From positions 27,733,343 through 27,797,342 of the forward strand of contig NC_133156.1 in assembly GCF_040802235.1 (NCBI RefSeq): 64,000 nt of DNA, in the 5' to 3' direction. The notes beneath the pieces are model-generated. The model had not been told where the DNA came from, did no database searches, and saw only the letters and a program-made list of their open reading frames with translations. The position numbers and the translations under genes were made by a program. This DNA is from Manis javanica. Its lineage: Eukaryota > Chordata > Mammalia > Pholidota > Manidae. Shown piece after piece: positions 22,560 through 37,500 of this stretch. Positions within the stretch are counted from its first letter, which is position 1; every line of letters starts with the position of its first letter.

Positions 22560-25500
22560 CTGTGGAGAGAGAAGTGTGAGAGGCTCTTGTGCCTGAAGCA
22601 CCTCCCAACCTGTGCTGCTCCCAACCAGGAAGGGATCCGATGACTCCCTCCAGAGAATGTGAGGCTCTCCTAGAACACACCGCGCCCACAGGGATCCCTG
22701 AGGGCAGGGACAAGTGCCCTGTGTGCCCCGAGGGGAGGAGTCTGTAGCGACAGACACGCAGCTTCTCTGAGCAGAGCTGAGGCCCTGCTGGCCAGGTGAG
22801 AACCCCATGTGTGCGAGGCGCCGAAGCCCCCCGCCTGGGTCATCGATCTCTGCCACCCACGGAGCAGGCTGGGGTGCGGTGCTCCCAGGGGACGTTTCCT
22901 CTGTCTGGAAGCCTGCAACAGCGTGCCCAGCCCCCAGACCCGGTGTCCCGCCTCTACCGACCCCAGGAACATCCATCCGCCTCACAGTTCAGCCTCACAG
23001 TTCACGGCAGGCACTTCTAGAGCCCCTGCACGCACAGGCCTGCCCCTCCTCCAGGTGGCACTGCACTCCCTGCTCCCCTCTAGTGCGGAGCATCACAAGC
23101 CGCCCCCGCTCCTCTGCACCCTGGGACTGGGGCAGATCACAGTAGCCTGGGGGCTTGGTTCGGGTTCTTTATCCGGCCTGAGACTCCTCAAAAACTCTAC
23201 CTTTTTCTTCTTTTTCTTCTGGGATGGTGAGTCAGGATCTTTGGCTGAGATCCTTTTGGTTTTCTTCTTTTCCTTTTTCTCCTTGTCTTTTTTTTCTAAG
23301 GGAAGAAAGTGAACTTCCTGAACAACAGTGCGTCGTGGTCGGTACCGGGAGCAGCACAGGTTCTAGGCCTTGCCCCTCCCGGCGCCACGTCCCCAGCACC
23401 CCCCTGCTGCCTCGGGGGGCCACCCAACCCCGGCGCACAGGCTCTTCTGACCGCCGGTCCTGGCTTGGGGGACTTCAGGGCCAGTCTTATCGTTTCTGTG
23501 CCACCCAGACACTACCTGGATCATTACTACTTATTCTTTAGTTTCTTAAAACTTCCACGACTTAAAAAGATACCCTACTGGAAAACAAGGAATAAAATAC
23601 TGCCTGTGTACAGAGCTGGCACGAGGGCTGAATGGGGTCCCCCAGGCAGAGTCCAGTGCAGAGCTCCATGGGGGCAGCCACCTAGGAGGCCGGCCACCAG
23701 GAAGCCTGAAGCCCAGCGTGTGCGTAGGTAAGCCCTGCAGGTAAGCCCGAGTCCCGGACCCGGCTCTGGCTTTGCTGTTTCCTGACCCTGGAGGCCGGGC
23801 AAACCCTTTCCCAGCTGCTCCAGGAGGCAGAGGGCCTGGGAAGGGCCCTCGGGGCTGCCGCAGCCACTTACTCTTGTCGGCCTTCTTCTCCTTCTTGCTC
23901 TTTGGGTCACCTTGGTCTCCACCCTCCACCTTCTCCATCCCCAGCTCCCCTTCGGGCTTCTCCTTCTCCTTGATGTCACCACTGGCTCTGTCTCCCTTAG
24001 ATTTCCCCTTGGGAGTCCTGGGGGCCTTTTCTGGGGAAACAGCACCCTCCCTGTGCTCCCCGGCCGCCAGCTGCTGCTTCTTCTTGCTCTTGGGCAATTT
24101 GGTAGCCATCTGGTCTCCTGACAGCTTCCGTTTGTGGCCTGCCCGGCCCCTTCTGCCGCTCTCCTTGGCGGCGTCCACAGCCTTCTTCCTTTCCTGCTCC
24201 AGTAACTCTGTCAGGACCTTCACCACTGAGGCCTGGACCTGAGCCTCGCTCAGGGGCCAGGGCTCGTTCAGGAGGCGCCGAGTGATGTCACTCTGCAGGG
24301 CCAGCGTGGACACCTGGGGGCCCCCAGCCCTTTTCTTGGGCTTCCGGGGCTTCTGAGGTGTGGAGCTAGCCTCTCTTCTGCCTGTGGAGAGAGGACTTGG
24401 GGTCATGGATTTGGAAGAATTGGGAAACAGACCTCTCACGGAACAAGAGCCCAGGGGGTTCAGGGACAGCATAGACCTTCTCAGACAGCAGCACACGTGG
24501 GAGGGCGAGGCCCGGTGATCACTCGGCCCTTGAATGGCCTCTTGGCCCACACCTTCCCACTAGCTTCCCCTTAGGGCTCTCTCTCCTCACACTAAAAATG
24601 CGATGTTCAGAGTAGGGATGGAAAATGACTCCACAATGTTAATGAAAGGGCCTGAAACCTATCAACAAAGAGAGGTCAGACAGGAGGAGATGGTATCATC
24701 TAGTCAGGAGTCCAGGGCTGTGAGGCAGGAGACCTGGGTTCTAGGTCTGACCACTACCAACTTGCTTTGTGACTCCACGCCTTCCACAGCCTCAGTTTCC
24801 CTGTTTGTCAATTGAGGGTTGAGATGAATAGCAAGGGTACCCTATTCTACATCACAGATTCATAATAAAAGCAAAGCCCATCCATATACAGATCCCACTT
24901 CCAGGCAGTCCGGGGGTGATGGGTGGTATGTATGTGGTAGCTGACTAAGCAGGTTTACTGCCTGCCAGAGTGACTTCTGGTACAGCCTTTGTTTAGATTT
25001 TTCCACACCTCTGTTCTCCTTTGATAATTGTGTGCTGACTACGCGTGTGAAAAAAACCTTCCACAGCCCCCTCTAAAATGTCTCCCTGTCACACACGCCT
25101 CCCACGAAGAGAACACTGGGGGAGAGGATGCGCAATGACGCCTCTGCTGGCCCAGCCCCAGGCATGCTGCAGCTAGAAGCCCAAGGCCCAGGAGGGGTCT
25201 GACAGCGGCACGTGGGTCAGCACTGCCCCGAAACTCCCAGGGGCCCTCTTCCGTGTCATGAGGCTGGGGCTGTTCCCTGCAGCGTGCGGCGGGCCCCAGG
25301 GTGGGTCTGAAGTGGTTCTGGCTGCAGAGCTGTGGTGGGCCGGGGGGACGGGCAAGACAGACTGAGCAGGGGGAGTCCCAAGACAGATGGAGGCCCAGTT
25401 CTGTCCTTGGGCCCTTCCTGGCAAGGGCGGGAGTCTGCTGGAGGGCAGAAGCTGGAAGGCAGTTTGCCCTGGCAACCTCTTTCCCACAACCCACCTCTCT

Positions 25501-28500
25501 GCCCCTTGTCTACAAACAGCCTAGAAGATCAAGGCTGGCAAGCTCCTAGAACTGTCCCAGCTGTGCCCATCTGATACCTGTTCATCAGCACTGGCAGGGT
25601 CAGAGGTGGCTAATGCCCCAGGCTGGGTGACCTGAGCACTCGTCTGCCCTCCAGAAACTACATGTTTACTTTCTATGCATGTCACACCTCAGCAACAGGA
25701 TGTATCAACCCCCATCTTCCACGGTTAAGACGCAGAGGCCGGATAGCCAGGGTCTTGTCTGAGGCTTTACAGCCAAGTTAGTTCATCACCCAGGATCTTT
25801 GCTATGTGCTGGGGACTTCTCCAAACATGGGTCTTGCCTTTTGTCTGAGCTATCCTGGGTCCTTATGGCTCACACCAGGAGCCCATTTATTAGGAAGAGG
25901 AGTCATCAGGGGCATCTAGGGGGAGCCTACGAGTCAAGGTGCACCCACCTCCTCTAGGGCAGGGATGTACCCACAGGGCTGGAAGACCAGACTTCCAGAT
26001 TGTTCCAGGCCATACGAGCCAGACAGCTGGGTGTGGGGTTCCCTGCAGTACAGATGAGGCCCTGTTGGTGTGAGTGTTGCTGAGGGAAGGACAGAAGGGC
26101 CTTGTCCCTCTAAGTCCTGCTTCGTCCTTCCTGGGCCCCTGACTCACATGTTTTAGGAGACATGGTGCCTGCTGCTTGCTGGGGCTCCACTTCTGGCTTG
26201 CCATCTGGGGCCTCTTTGGCGGCCAGGGTAGAAGCTGAGGTGCTGGGGTCCAGCCTGGGAGTGGCCTTTGAAGCCTGGGGATTGGCTGGAGTCAGCCCAG
26301 GGGTTACATAACCTGAGAGGAGAGACTGACGAAGCCCAGTGTGAAAGTAGCCAGGACAGGTCCCTCCCAGCCCAGAGGGCATGGCCTGCTGGGAGAGACC
26401 AGCCCAGGAGCCCTAGGCTCAGGCCGACCCTGTTGAGCCAGGCAGGGCGTCCACCAGACCTTTTTGTGTACCTCCTGCACTGTTTTAATCGGAACATACT
26501 TTAGACAAGCATATTTTAAAAGGAAATTAGTTACTAATGTGAACGGAAAATCCCTAGCATTTGCTATGTACAGATGGTAACCTTAAAAGAAATCCCATCT
26601 CACTGAAGAATGTTCTTATCTGGGAATCATCTAAAGTCGAAGCAGGCCCTTCTACAGCCTCCAAGAGTCAGCTGATTAACGACTTTAATGCTGAAATGGG
26701 GCGTCTGAGAAGACAGCCTGGCTCCATACAGACGGGACCCTGCCCAGGCCCCTGACCTGGGGGGACGTCCTACACCTAAGGCTGTACCAGATGGGCAGAA
26801 ACCTGGCCTGGAACTCCTACCCCAAGAGCCCTGCGGCTGCCAGCACCCCCCTCGGCGTTACCTGGGAAGGCGCTACCACCTCATCCTCGCTGGACTCTGC
26901 TGTGGTCTCCTCCACCAGGGCCTCCCTCCTGGAAGGGGCGGGACCTGCTGGACAGGCACAGGCACCCTGTTAGGAGTCCCTGCTTCAGGAGGGTCCCAGG
27001 CTGGCCTGGTCCCTTTCTGCATGCCTTTCCCTCCTGCCCAAGGCTTCATCTGCTCCCACTGCTCCCTTTCAAGGTCAGCTGCTATTCGCAGCATCCAGGT
27101 GAAACACCTGCACGCTAGAACCTTCTGTTCTAATTCCCAAAGCCTATACTTCCCCGCTCCCTGTGGTGCTGGGCGGGTGCATGGCCCTGGAATTTGGGCC
27201 TGATACCCAAAGCTGGGAGTGGGCAATCAGCAGAATCACAAGCTCTGTAGCCTCACTTGGCTCAGCTTCCTCGAGGGGTTGTTTGGGTAGGGGAATGGAA
27301 GCCCAGCGTGGGTACCATGTCCCATGGGGCAGAACCAGCAGACATGGGGCTGAGGCCTCAGCCCAGGGCCCCACCAGCGGGTCCCTCCGTCTCTAGGCCC
27401 GCCGGCCTTCCCCTCCCAGGCCTCTCACCCAGCCTGAGGGCTGCCAGAGCCACCTGGGGCCCCTTGTCATCCTCCTCACTCCCGGAGGAGCTGCCACTGC
27501 TGTCCTTGCTGTCATCTGAGGTCCTGGAGGCCCTGGCTTTGGGGCGCCCTGAGGGAGTGGTCATGGCCCGCTGGACTGTAGGAACCGCAGGTTTTTTGAG
27601 CTTGTTGGTCCCTTTGGCCTGCGCAGGGGCGCTCTGGGGACTTGTCACAGGGAGTGTTCCCAGAGCACTGCCAATCTAATATGGTGAGAGGAGAAAGAGA
27701 GGCCGGAGAAGTCAGGGGAAATAAGACCCTGGTGGTGAGAGCGCCTTGGCTGGGGTGTGGGCCAGGTGCTGGCGAGCCTGCAGTTGCTTAGCTTGCAGCT
27801 GCATTCACCCCACCCCTGGGTCTCTCAGGTGGGAAGAGGCCGGGGGGGGGAAGTGTGAGCTAAATTCACAGGGCAGCTTCATGCTGGTACTGCTGGGCCC
27901 TCACTTTTCCCCACTGCGGTCTTTGATTGCTGTCCCCTCCAGGGCAGGGCACGGCCTCCACCCCCTCAGCTCACCACACTTGAAGATGAGGGCCTGGCAG
28001 CAGGAGGCTGGGCCTCACTGGCTTTCTGGGCAAGGACCTTCAAGGCAGCCTGAGTCAGTGGGAGGTGAGCTGGGTTCCTCTTTGTTACCTGTGGACAGCC
28101 AAGCACAGCCCTGAGACTCCTGGGTTCCCAAATATGGTCTGTACCAGCCCCTGGGGTAAGAGGAACTTCTATCTGCAGCAGGAGCTACCAGGCTGCAGGG
28201 GGGGCTACTGAGCAGCTATCAGAAGGGCAATCCCACCACATGGGCAGGGGATGGTGCCAGGCTTCAGGTTCTGAGCTGATTATATTGTTTGCAGAGGCCC
28301 AAAGACAGTTCCCATCCCAAGGGAGGGAAGCGGCTTAGGCCCCACTACTCAATCTGGGCCTTCACTGGAACAAGACTCCAGCCTGGCGGCTCTAAAACTG
28401 CCTCAGTGGTCTCCCTGGTGCTGCTTCTGCTCCCCACATCCACTGGCAGCCAGGGAAAGAGAATGGGAGAAGGACTGGGTGTGACTCCGCACTGAAAACC

Positions 28501-31500
28501 TCCAGGCCCTCGGCCCCCTTTAGCTGCTGGCGGCCCCGGTAGACCTGGACCCCCACCTCCTGCAGCCTCCTCCAGCCGCTCCACCTTCTTCCAGCTCCCA
28601 CCCCCAGTGCCTCCCCAGATGGCCCCTGCACCTGGGTTTCCCTGCTTGGAGTGCCCCCCAGCTCACCCTGGCTTGGCTGCTTCCCCAGAGTCAGTGTGGC
28701 CCCCAGGGTATGTCACCCCAGCCTCACCTTTCTAGAGGAGGTCACCCCACTATTCTCTAGCTTACACTTGGTTTCCTTCAGAGCACCCACCAGTTGGCGA
28801 GGACTTCATTTTTCTGCTTCCTCACCTCCTGGTCCACAAGGGCAAGGACCCATTCTGCCTTCTTCCTGCTGTGTGCCTAGGGCCTGGTATGGCCAGAGGC
28901 TCGGCGCCACCTGGTGGCTGATGGCCGAGCGGGTGCAGGTTGCTGGGTACAGTGACCACAGCTTGGCTACCCACCCGGCACCCCTGCTTCCAGGAAGCCC
29001 TTCTTGGGCTGTGGCTCCTGATGAGCTCCTCTGAACTGGGGGTGCCCATCACCCCAAATGGCCCACTCCCACTCTCTCCTGCCCTCTCAGTAAAAAGAGT
29101 CGGCATGCATAATATGGGAAAACAAACTGAAAGAACAAAGGCCTGGGACCGGAGACCTCAGTTCTGGCCCTGCTGGATCCCAGAAGCTTCAGCCCTCTCT
29201 TGTGGAGGGGACAGCACTCAGTTGTATCATTTGAACAACTAAGCCATTAGCTATGCGCTGCCCAGTTTGGGGATGTAGGAGAGGACCAAATAAAAACACA
29301 GAAAATGGTAAAGGCTGGGAAGAATGCTAACGGAAACTATTATGAGCACTAAGAAAGGGTAATTTGTGTTCATGGCATTTGGGAACTGAGAGGAAAAACA
29401 AACAAATCAAATGCAGCCACACTGGAAAAGCTGATGGGGGGTGTGGAGCAGTGCTGGCCCTGCCCAGGTGCCGTGTTCCCAGGTTACTTGTTCTGACACC
29501 TGAAAGGCACCTCCAGAGTCCAGACTGGGGCTGCAGCCGGCAGGCAGGGCAAGGCTCTGGCTGTGAGGAGCAGCCGCCTGCAGCGGGGCTGGGGAGAGGA
29601 ATCGCCGTCCCACCTGGCAGCATGAGTGGGTAAGGTGGGGAGTGCAGGGAGCCCCTCAGCCCTGCGGCCCGCACAGCCCTCCCTTGCCTGCCAAGTACCT
29701 GGGTGGCTGGCGCCTCCTGCTTCTTGACTTCTAACACCCGACTGGGCCCCGCACTGCTGCTGGCCCCAACAGCACTGGCTCTGGGGGCTGTCCTTGGGGG
29801 GGCCGTGGGCATAGTCACCACATCGGTTCTGATGGCTGAAATGGAGCAGGAAAGGGGCATGTCAGGGCCCAGAGGCCCCCATGGCCTCACCAGCTACAGC
29901 AGTACCCACTTATCAGCCCTTCCTGGGGATGTGACATGGTACTCAGGGCTTATGTGGCACAAGCCCCTTTGATGCCTCCCCAACCCCCAAGCCCTTGAGG
30001 CAGGAGCTGCTACAGCCTTGGATGACAAGGCTCAGGGAGCTCACAAGGTTGCTGTGACCCCAGGCTTTCTCCTTGGCCCCTCCCTACACCTCAGTCCTCC
30101 ACTGGGTTCCCCCTCAGCTGCTTCTGAGTCATGGGCAGGAGCACTGGCACCAAATGAGCAGCTGTGCATTTAAAACAGTCTTCATGAGAGCCACTCTGGT
30201 CATCTGCAAAGGTCACACAATGTTCACTGTAGCTCTGTTTATGACAGTCCAAAACACCCCCAAACAGGACCTCAGTGTCCTCTAGCATTGGCACTGGGTA
30301 AATGAACTCTGTACCTCTACTCAGAGGACTACTCTGTCGCCACCAAGAATCACACTGTAAACGTGTAATGTCTCAACATAGCAAGTAAAGATCATCCAGC
30401 ATTAAGTGTGTGGTGTGGGGTCTCTTAGGTTCTTGTAAAGTCAACAGTCACAAGGTTGTTACAGGTATTATCCCAGGCAGTGAGATTACCGTGGTATTTT
30501 TTCTTTTGTGCAAATCTGTATTTCTTGATTAGCTTACCAAGATCAGGTATTAGAATCTTGATAAAAAATGTTATAAATAGTATTAACCATTTCCCTGTTA
30601 TCACTGTCAGAACCACAGATTCTCAGATGTTTAAAGATCCTAGATCTGGCCCTGTCTTCCACTGATGGCAGCTTTTCCTATGACGTCTAGTTAGGGACTC
30701 CCTCACCCCTTCACATGCCACCAGAAATGGGTGGCTCACTACCACCTCACAGCCTTCCTCTGTTCAAGCAGTCAGCTATTATAAGGCCCTTCCTTAGACT
30801 GTGTGGAAACCTGGTCCCTGCAGCTTCTAGCCACATATTCCTCCAGAAATGGGGATCTGAGACAGTCCCTCCTCACCAGGATGAACCAAGCAGAATCCAG
30901 AGACCGGGTTGAGTCCACCCAGACCAACGACTCACTGTGTGACTCAGCCAGCATCCTCTCCCGGGCTCAGTGGGGGTGTGTGTGTGCAGGCGGACCCTCC
31001 CCAGTGAGCCCCGCAGCGGCAGCAGGGGAGCCAGCCCTGCAGAGTGGGTGTGCGCTCACCAGGAGTGGAGCACTGCGTAGCAGGGATCACGTCCTCATCC
31101 TCGCTCTCTGAGGAAGAGCTCCTGGCCGTGCTCTCTGAGGCCTGGGCCTTCCTGGGGGCACTCGCAGCCTGGGTTTGTGCGGGGGTAGCAGCTGGGGCAG
31201 CTGGACTACGATTAGGGTCGACAAAAATCAGAGGGGGTTTAATCACCTTGAAAAACAAAAACAAAACACACCCCCCCAGTGATTAAACGGTTGGCCAGGA
31301 ACAGGGAAAAATGGGTGGGGGAGGGTTTTACAAGGCAAGGGATCCAGAGAGCTCAGGGTAGCTGTGTACAGAGGCCATTTCAGCTGCCCAGGACACTCCC
31401 AGCTCACCCCAGCCCATGCACCTGCCAAGACCCAGCACAGCACCTCACAGGAGCCCATGTGAGCCTCACATGAACCCCTGAGGTCAATAGTATCAGCTCC

Positions 31501-34500
31501 ACTCTACAGGTGGGAAAACTGCAAATGCAGAGAGGGGAGGAGAGTTGCCTGATTGAAGCAGCATCAGGGTCAGAACATTCAGTTCAGACCTCTTTCATCT
31601 GGCTGACTCCAGAGGTGGACACTTGGTGAGTGGGAGCTCTGAGCAGAGTGCCACTCAGCTGCCTGGGAAGCTGTTCATAGTCTCACTGTCCCCATCCCAG
31701 AGACTCTGATAGAGCCTCCAAGATGTGGCCCAGGATGCAGTGACCCAGCTACATCAACCCAGTGTCTGTAACAAACTGCACAGGGAAAAACCCAACAGAT
31801 TAAGATTTAAGGGACCCAATGCAGTATGTGGTCCTTATCTGTGAATATTAGATCTAAAACTATCATTCCTGAAACAATCAGGGAAATGGGGCTACTAGGA
31901 AGGCCAAGTTTTTTAGGTGTGATGTATTGTGGTTGTACTTTTTTTTTCGTTTGTTTTTTTTTTTGAATGTTATCTAGGGGCTCTGGGAACTGAGTGGAGG
32001 GTTTGGATGAGATGGGCCTGGTCACGAGTTCAGGGTTGCTGAGGTTGAGGTTGAGGATGGTATGCGGGAATTCTTTATCTAGGACCTACAGCCCCACTGG
32101 GATATGCCCACTGCACGCAAGGGCCCCTCGAGTGCAAGAGTCACGGGTCAAGAGTGCTGTCCATTCCTCAAAGGTTGGATCTGGTGTGACTGTCACTCCC
32201 TCTCTGGACCATAGGGAGACTCGGCCACAGGAAGGAGATGCCCGGGGCCCCGGACTGGGAGCCGTCTTGTCCACCACACCCTTCCCTGCCCACCACCCCG
32301 CCCCTGGGGTGGTAGGGAACTAAAGTGAAAAATAGAGCAAAAAGGTGCTGCCGGAGGCTGGCAGCGCTGCTGGGCCGGGCCCTTCCTGCCACTGCCAAAC
32401 AGCCTCCCCTGCAGCTGCTTTGATCTGCCACTTCCAGAGCCTTCCTTCCCACAGGATAAAAAAGAGAAGGATGGGAAGTGGGAGAAGGTTTACAGCTGAG
32501 GGAGGGGATCTATATATATGTGAGAAGACAGGAACAGATTGTTGGGGATGGAGAGGCGGTGAACCCACCGAGGCAAACAATAGCGTCTGGGATGTTAAAA
32601 GCAGCTCAGCAGCCAAAGCCTCCTCCTCACTCCACCTGCCCACACCACCCGCCCAGCCTCTGGGCTGGGGGCATGGCTGCGCAAGGCAGGGGCACAACGC
32701 AGACCCGGCTGAGGCCTGGGTGTGAGTGCAGTGCTATGACAGCAGAGCTCAAGAGGCAGGCCACGCTGCCCAGGGACGTGGGATACTCACTTCTGATCCC
32801 ACCATTGCCACGACCTCACTGTGTGGTCAGGCCCTGCACTTCCTGGGCCTGTTTCCCACCTGCTGGAGGGACTCTTAGTAATCCCAGCTGGGGCTCCCTC
32901 ACTGGAGGGGCTCTGATGTGTTTTGGAAGCTGCAAAGCCCAGTACACACAGGGCTGACAAGGGCCCTCCTTCTGGGGTCAAAGACTCACTGGAGGCTAGA
33001 GCAGCCTGAACATTTGGCTGGGCCTTCCTGGAGATGCTGGGCAGCAAAGGCCCAGAGGGAACGCCAGGACTCCCTTCCTACTGCAGGGCCTGAATCCTGT
33101 CCCAGCTGAGCTCATCACAACTGTACCTCATTCCAGTTTGGGGCACAGTGGAGGTGGGGAGCTGACTGACCCAGGCTGCTCAGCCTGGGGATGGGACACA
33201 GCCACAAAGGCACCAGAGGAGGCTCTAAGGGCCTCTCTCAGAACTCCTAGGTGGCCAGCCCCACCCCACTCTCTGGGGATGTAGCCTGGGGTCTCCATGG
33301 TTCACTAGCCACTAGAGAGTCTCATCCCAGGGGCTGAGAAGCGTGAGACTCATGGAGGGCAGGTAGCCTCATCCAGGGTGACTGGAAAACTGGTACCAGA
33401 GCCAGGACTGGAATTTAGTTGTCCAGGAACCAGACATGAGCTCCCTCCAGGACCAGCCATGCTAGCCTCTGACTCAATACTTTAAATTTAGTTTCTCCTT
33501 TTTCTCTCTGACTCAACTTGAAATGTTGACTGCAGGGCCCATGTATTTTTAATTTGGTACCTACCACAGGCCCCAGCACAGACCCTGCCCTGGTTTAAGG
33601 CCCCAGGGCTGAACCAGTGTCTCTCAGGGCAAAAGGGTGGGCCCTATGCCTTGCAAGTGGGGAGACTGAGGCACAGTGAGGGGGCCTGGGAACGTAGCCA
33701 CAACCCCCTCTGCCTGCCGGCCTGGGGCTCTGCCCCCACCCTGGCATGGATCCCTTTCCCTGTCTGATAGACTAATAATAAAGGCAGAGTGAAACTTGTC
33801 AGTAGAGAGGTGCTTGATAAATGTATAACAACAATAATAATCATAATCAGTGAGCTGGGGATTAAGGAGCTAAAGCCCTCAGTTAGGAGGGGGCTGCAGC
33901 TCCCTCCCCAGGCTGTGCTGCCTTCCCTGTATCCTCCCAGCAGAATGCACAAACTGCTGACTTTTTCCCTCTTTTTTAATAGGGACTCCAGAACCTTCAG
34001 GACTGACATACCAATTAAACGGTTCAGTTTAAGCATGCTGTTCATTTTAATTGTGCCAGTCACCCCCACAGAGGGTGAAGAGGCCCCTCCCTCCCTGCTG
34101 TTTAGCTCCTGCTCAGAGAAGGAAGCAGCTTTCTGAAGGCTTCACAGAGAGCCAGAGGGCAGTGCCTGAGCCCCACTTTCTTCCATCCTGGGGAGGGGAG
34201 TGTTGAGGTAGCGCCAGGAGCCAGTAAGGATGTGAACAGCCTCGGTTCAAACACTAGGTCTGTCTATTCACCACCAGACTTTTGATGCTGGGGTGGTACA
34301 CTTAACTTCTGAGCCCCGTTCCTTCCTCCTTAAAATGGGAATAAAAGAAGGACCTAGCCTCATACGGCTGTTGTGGGGATTAAACAGAATGAGTATGGGA
34401 CTTAGCACAGTGCCAGGCATACAGGAAGTGTAGTTGTTCATCATTATTTTTGTAATCTGTGCTAGAAAAGGCAGTGAGCACTCCATCACTGGGGGCATGC

Positions 34501-37500
34501 AAGCAGCAGCTGACCTTGTTAATGAACTGATCAGCATGTGGTATGATATGTAAGGGGAGATGGTTAAGAAGACCCCCCTGGTCTGGGAGTTGTAGGACTC
34601 CAGTGTCTCTGACGGGCCCTGCAGAAGTTTCTGGGATGCCTGGTACTAGAGGAGGACTAAGGGCAGTGTCTTCTGTTGGGGAGGCCTGGAGTTCATACAC
34701 TGGCTTGCACAGCAGCCTGGTGCACTTAGGTCTCTGGAGCTGGGGAGACAAGCTAGGCTTGACTGACCCTCAGGGGCACCACCTCAGGAGGGCAGCCAGC
34801 CTAACAGAGCAGGTGAAGATGTGCCATGGGGAACTGCACGAAGTCTCAGACCAGGCCCATGGAATCAAGCCCCGCAGAGAAGGCTCCCGAACCCAGGCAG
34901 GAAGTGGGCATACACAGGGGCCAGCATCTGCCCCATTCTTGGCTCCTCACGGGCCATGGGATTTGGGGAAATCACTTGAACTCAGGCAGATTCCTGCCAA
35001 CAACCAAGCACCCTCCTGCAGTGGCAGGCACTCCGTCAGGCAGTATGTTGTGCTTCCACACCAGGGCAGACACAGGAGGGAGGGCTGTTACCAGATTTAC
35101 AGCCGGTATGTCTGGCCTCAGAGTGGGCAGGGCGTGCCCAGGGTCACAGGGCGAGGGTGTGCGAGAGCCGGCTTTGACCCCCCACTGGCCCTGGCATCTG
35201 GGTGTTCCATGTTGCTCTGCTGCCTCCCTCACAGGGTTTATTGTGAAAATGTCAAAACAGAGAGAAGAGCTCGGGGAGCTGTGAGGCGCTGCTGAAGGAG
35301 GAGAGCTTTGCCCTGCCCTGCCCGCCCAAGCCTGTGGTGTCCCAGAAGGCTTGGCCTACCTGGCTTGCTGGCAGCTCCTCATCACTGCTTTCCGAGGATC
35401 CCTCTGCATTCTTCTCCGGTGGGGCAGGAGTGAAGGTCTTGCTTTTGGCAGTTTTAGAGTCACCCTCCTTCTGAGGAGACAAGTATGTGGAGGGGGAGTG
35501 GGGGTGTTAGCTGAGTGGGAGCACAACTGAGGGACCAGGAGTGGGGAAACCGCAGCCAACGAGCAGTAACTCCCACACGTGCTGGCTCTTCATGGTGAGG
35601 GCTTCCTGCACGCGTGCCGGGGACAGCTGTTGGCCTGGCATGCCCTGCAGCCACTGGAACCACAGCCCTCCACTCTGCTGACCCCCTTTCCAGAGCTGAC
35701 TCTCAACTTGGAGGGGATGCATGAGTCAGAAATCACGAAAACCTGAGGCTGCAGCGCTGTGTTTACACACTTTGCACACCACGCCAACCTTGAATGTCCC
35801 TCTCTACTTCTGGGCTGGTGAGCCCATGGTCTTCCTTCAAGCTCAGCTTAATCATCTTCTCTTCTGGCCTCTCAGAGAGCTGTTCTTCCTGCGCCATCAG
35901 AGCATTACCAGAATGCCCTCCGATAGTCTAGCCACTTCATCAGGCCCTATAATGTGAGCACCTTGAGGGCAGGGCCAGCAGCTTCAGCCCTTTGTCTCAG
36001 CAAGACAAGAGTGTCAGCTGCTGGTCTGCCACACTGAAGGCAGAGGGGAGTACCAGCAGCACTTAGCAGAGCTCTTGGCCCTTGTTTTAATCACAAAGAA
36101 ACAGAAATCTAAGACAGGGGTTGGAGTTTGGCCTGGCACAGGGATTTCATTTCCCTTAAGAAGTACAAGATCTGGCCACATGGAGGGCACATTTCCACAT
36201 GGTCACAACTGACTGGGCTGGCAGGGACATCTTTCTAGAAGGGGCAAGGGCTCTCCAGTTTGCATAAGTCACCACCACTCCCCACTGTCTCTCCTAACAC
36301 TAAAGCTCAATGTCAGCTGCCATCTATCATATCCACCAGGCCTGCATCAATCATTTCCATCACGTGTCTGAGCCCTCTGAGTTCTGGGGTTTGTCACCCT
36401 GAACTTCTGCAGGACAGCCACGCCTGCCTCTTTCTGCAGCATCGTCTAGATGACTCAGTTCCTCATTCCTTCTCTTCCAACTCCCTAGGCTTCACATGAA
36501 GCTAGGTGAGGTCCTGCTGTTTATTTTGAGGGGGAGGGAGGTGTGTACAGCAGGTCTCACAGTATAAGGAGACAGGGAAGTTAGCAGCTGAGGAGGACCC
36601 TGGGGGCAGAGCCTTCATCTGGTCTTCTTTCCTCACCTGCCCGGAACCTAAGTTCTGACTGCAGAGTGGGTGGAGGGGGCCCGGCGGCCGGGTATCAGAG
36701 CTCTTCCCCCTTAGGCCTCACCTGGGCTGCCGTCACAGTTGCGGAAGCCTCCCCCTCACTGTCCGACTCCTCGCTGCTGCTTGCTGAGTCCTCCTCTTGC
36801 CTCTTGGCCAGGGTAGCTGGCGGTCCTTTCTTCCCAGGGGGAGCTGTGGCAGATCCTTTCTTGGGGAACCCCTTAGTGGGGGCTGAGGCAGCTCTGATCT
36901 GGGGGATCTTCCCTGAGGGCTTTGCCTGGAGCAAGAGAAACGGAATCAGGGGAGGGAGCTGAGAGGGACAGGGACTGTGAAACTGTGGGCAGCTCCTGGC
37001 ACAGTGGGAAGCACAAGGCTGCGCTCAGCCCTCCCCGGGCCTCCCCTGAGCAGGTGCCTCCCCCTCACTGCTCTCTGAGGCCTCCTCTGGGCCCCTGGCT
37101 GGCCCTGGACTGCTGCATCCTCTGACTTCCCCACAGCTACCAGAGACACCCGGCCTCTTACTGAGATGGCGCTGCTCTGGGGAGTTCTTGCTGGTGACTG
37201 TCTGAATCATGGGGAGTTAACAGTATTGAGGAAGGAAGTGGACAGCATGGTTCTTTTTAGGTTAAGCGCCACCCATGGTATGCCTGTGGGAGGTCACTTC
37301 TGCCAGCGCAGGGCCCTTGCCCAGGTAGGCCACTGCTTGGTATTCCTCTCCACCCCACCTCCTCTGGCTCCTGGTGCCACTTGCCTTGGCTGGGGACCAC
37401 TGTTTGCCCTGAGAAGTTGCAGTGACCGCTTTTCTGGGAGCTGACGCTGCCCCTTTGGCCAGAGCTGCACTGGTGGAAGCTGGGTTGGCTTTGGTCTGAG

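Noticed and set aside
22118-22579. 153-codon frame antisense to the TCOF1 last coding exon
   Set aside because: GC-rich shadow frame without homology or context.
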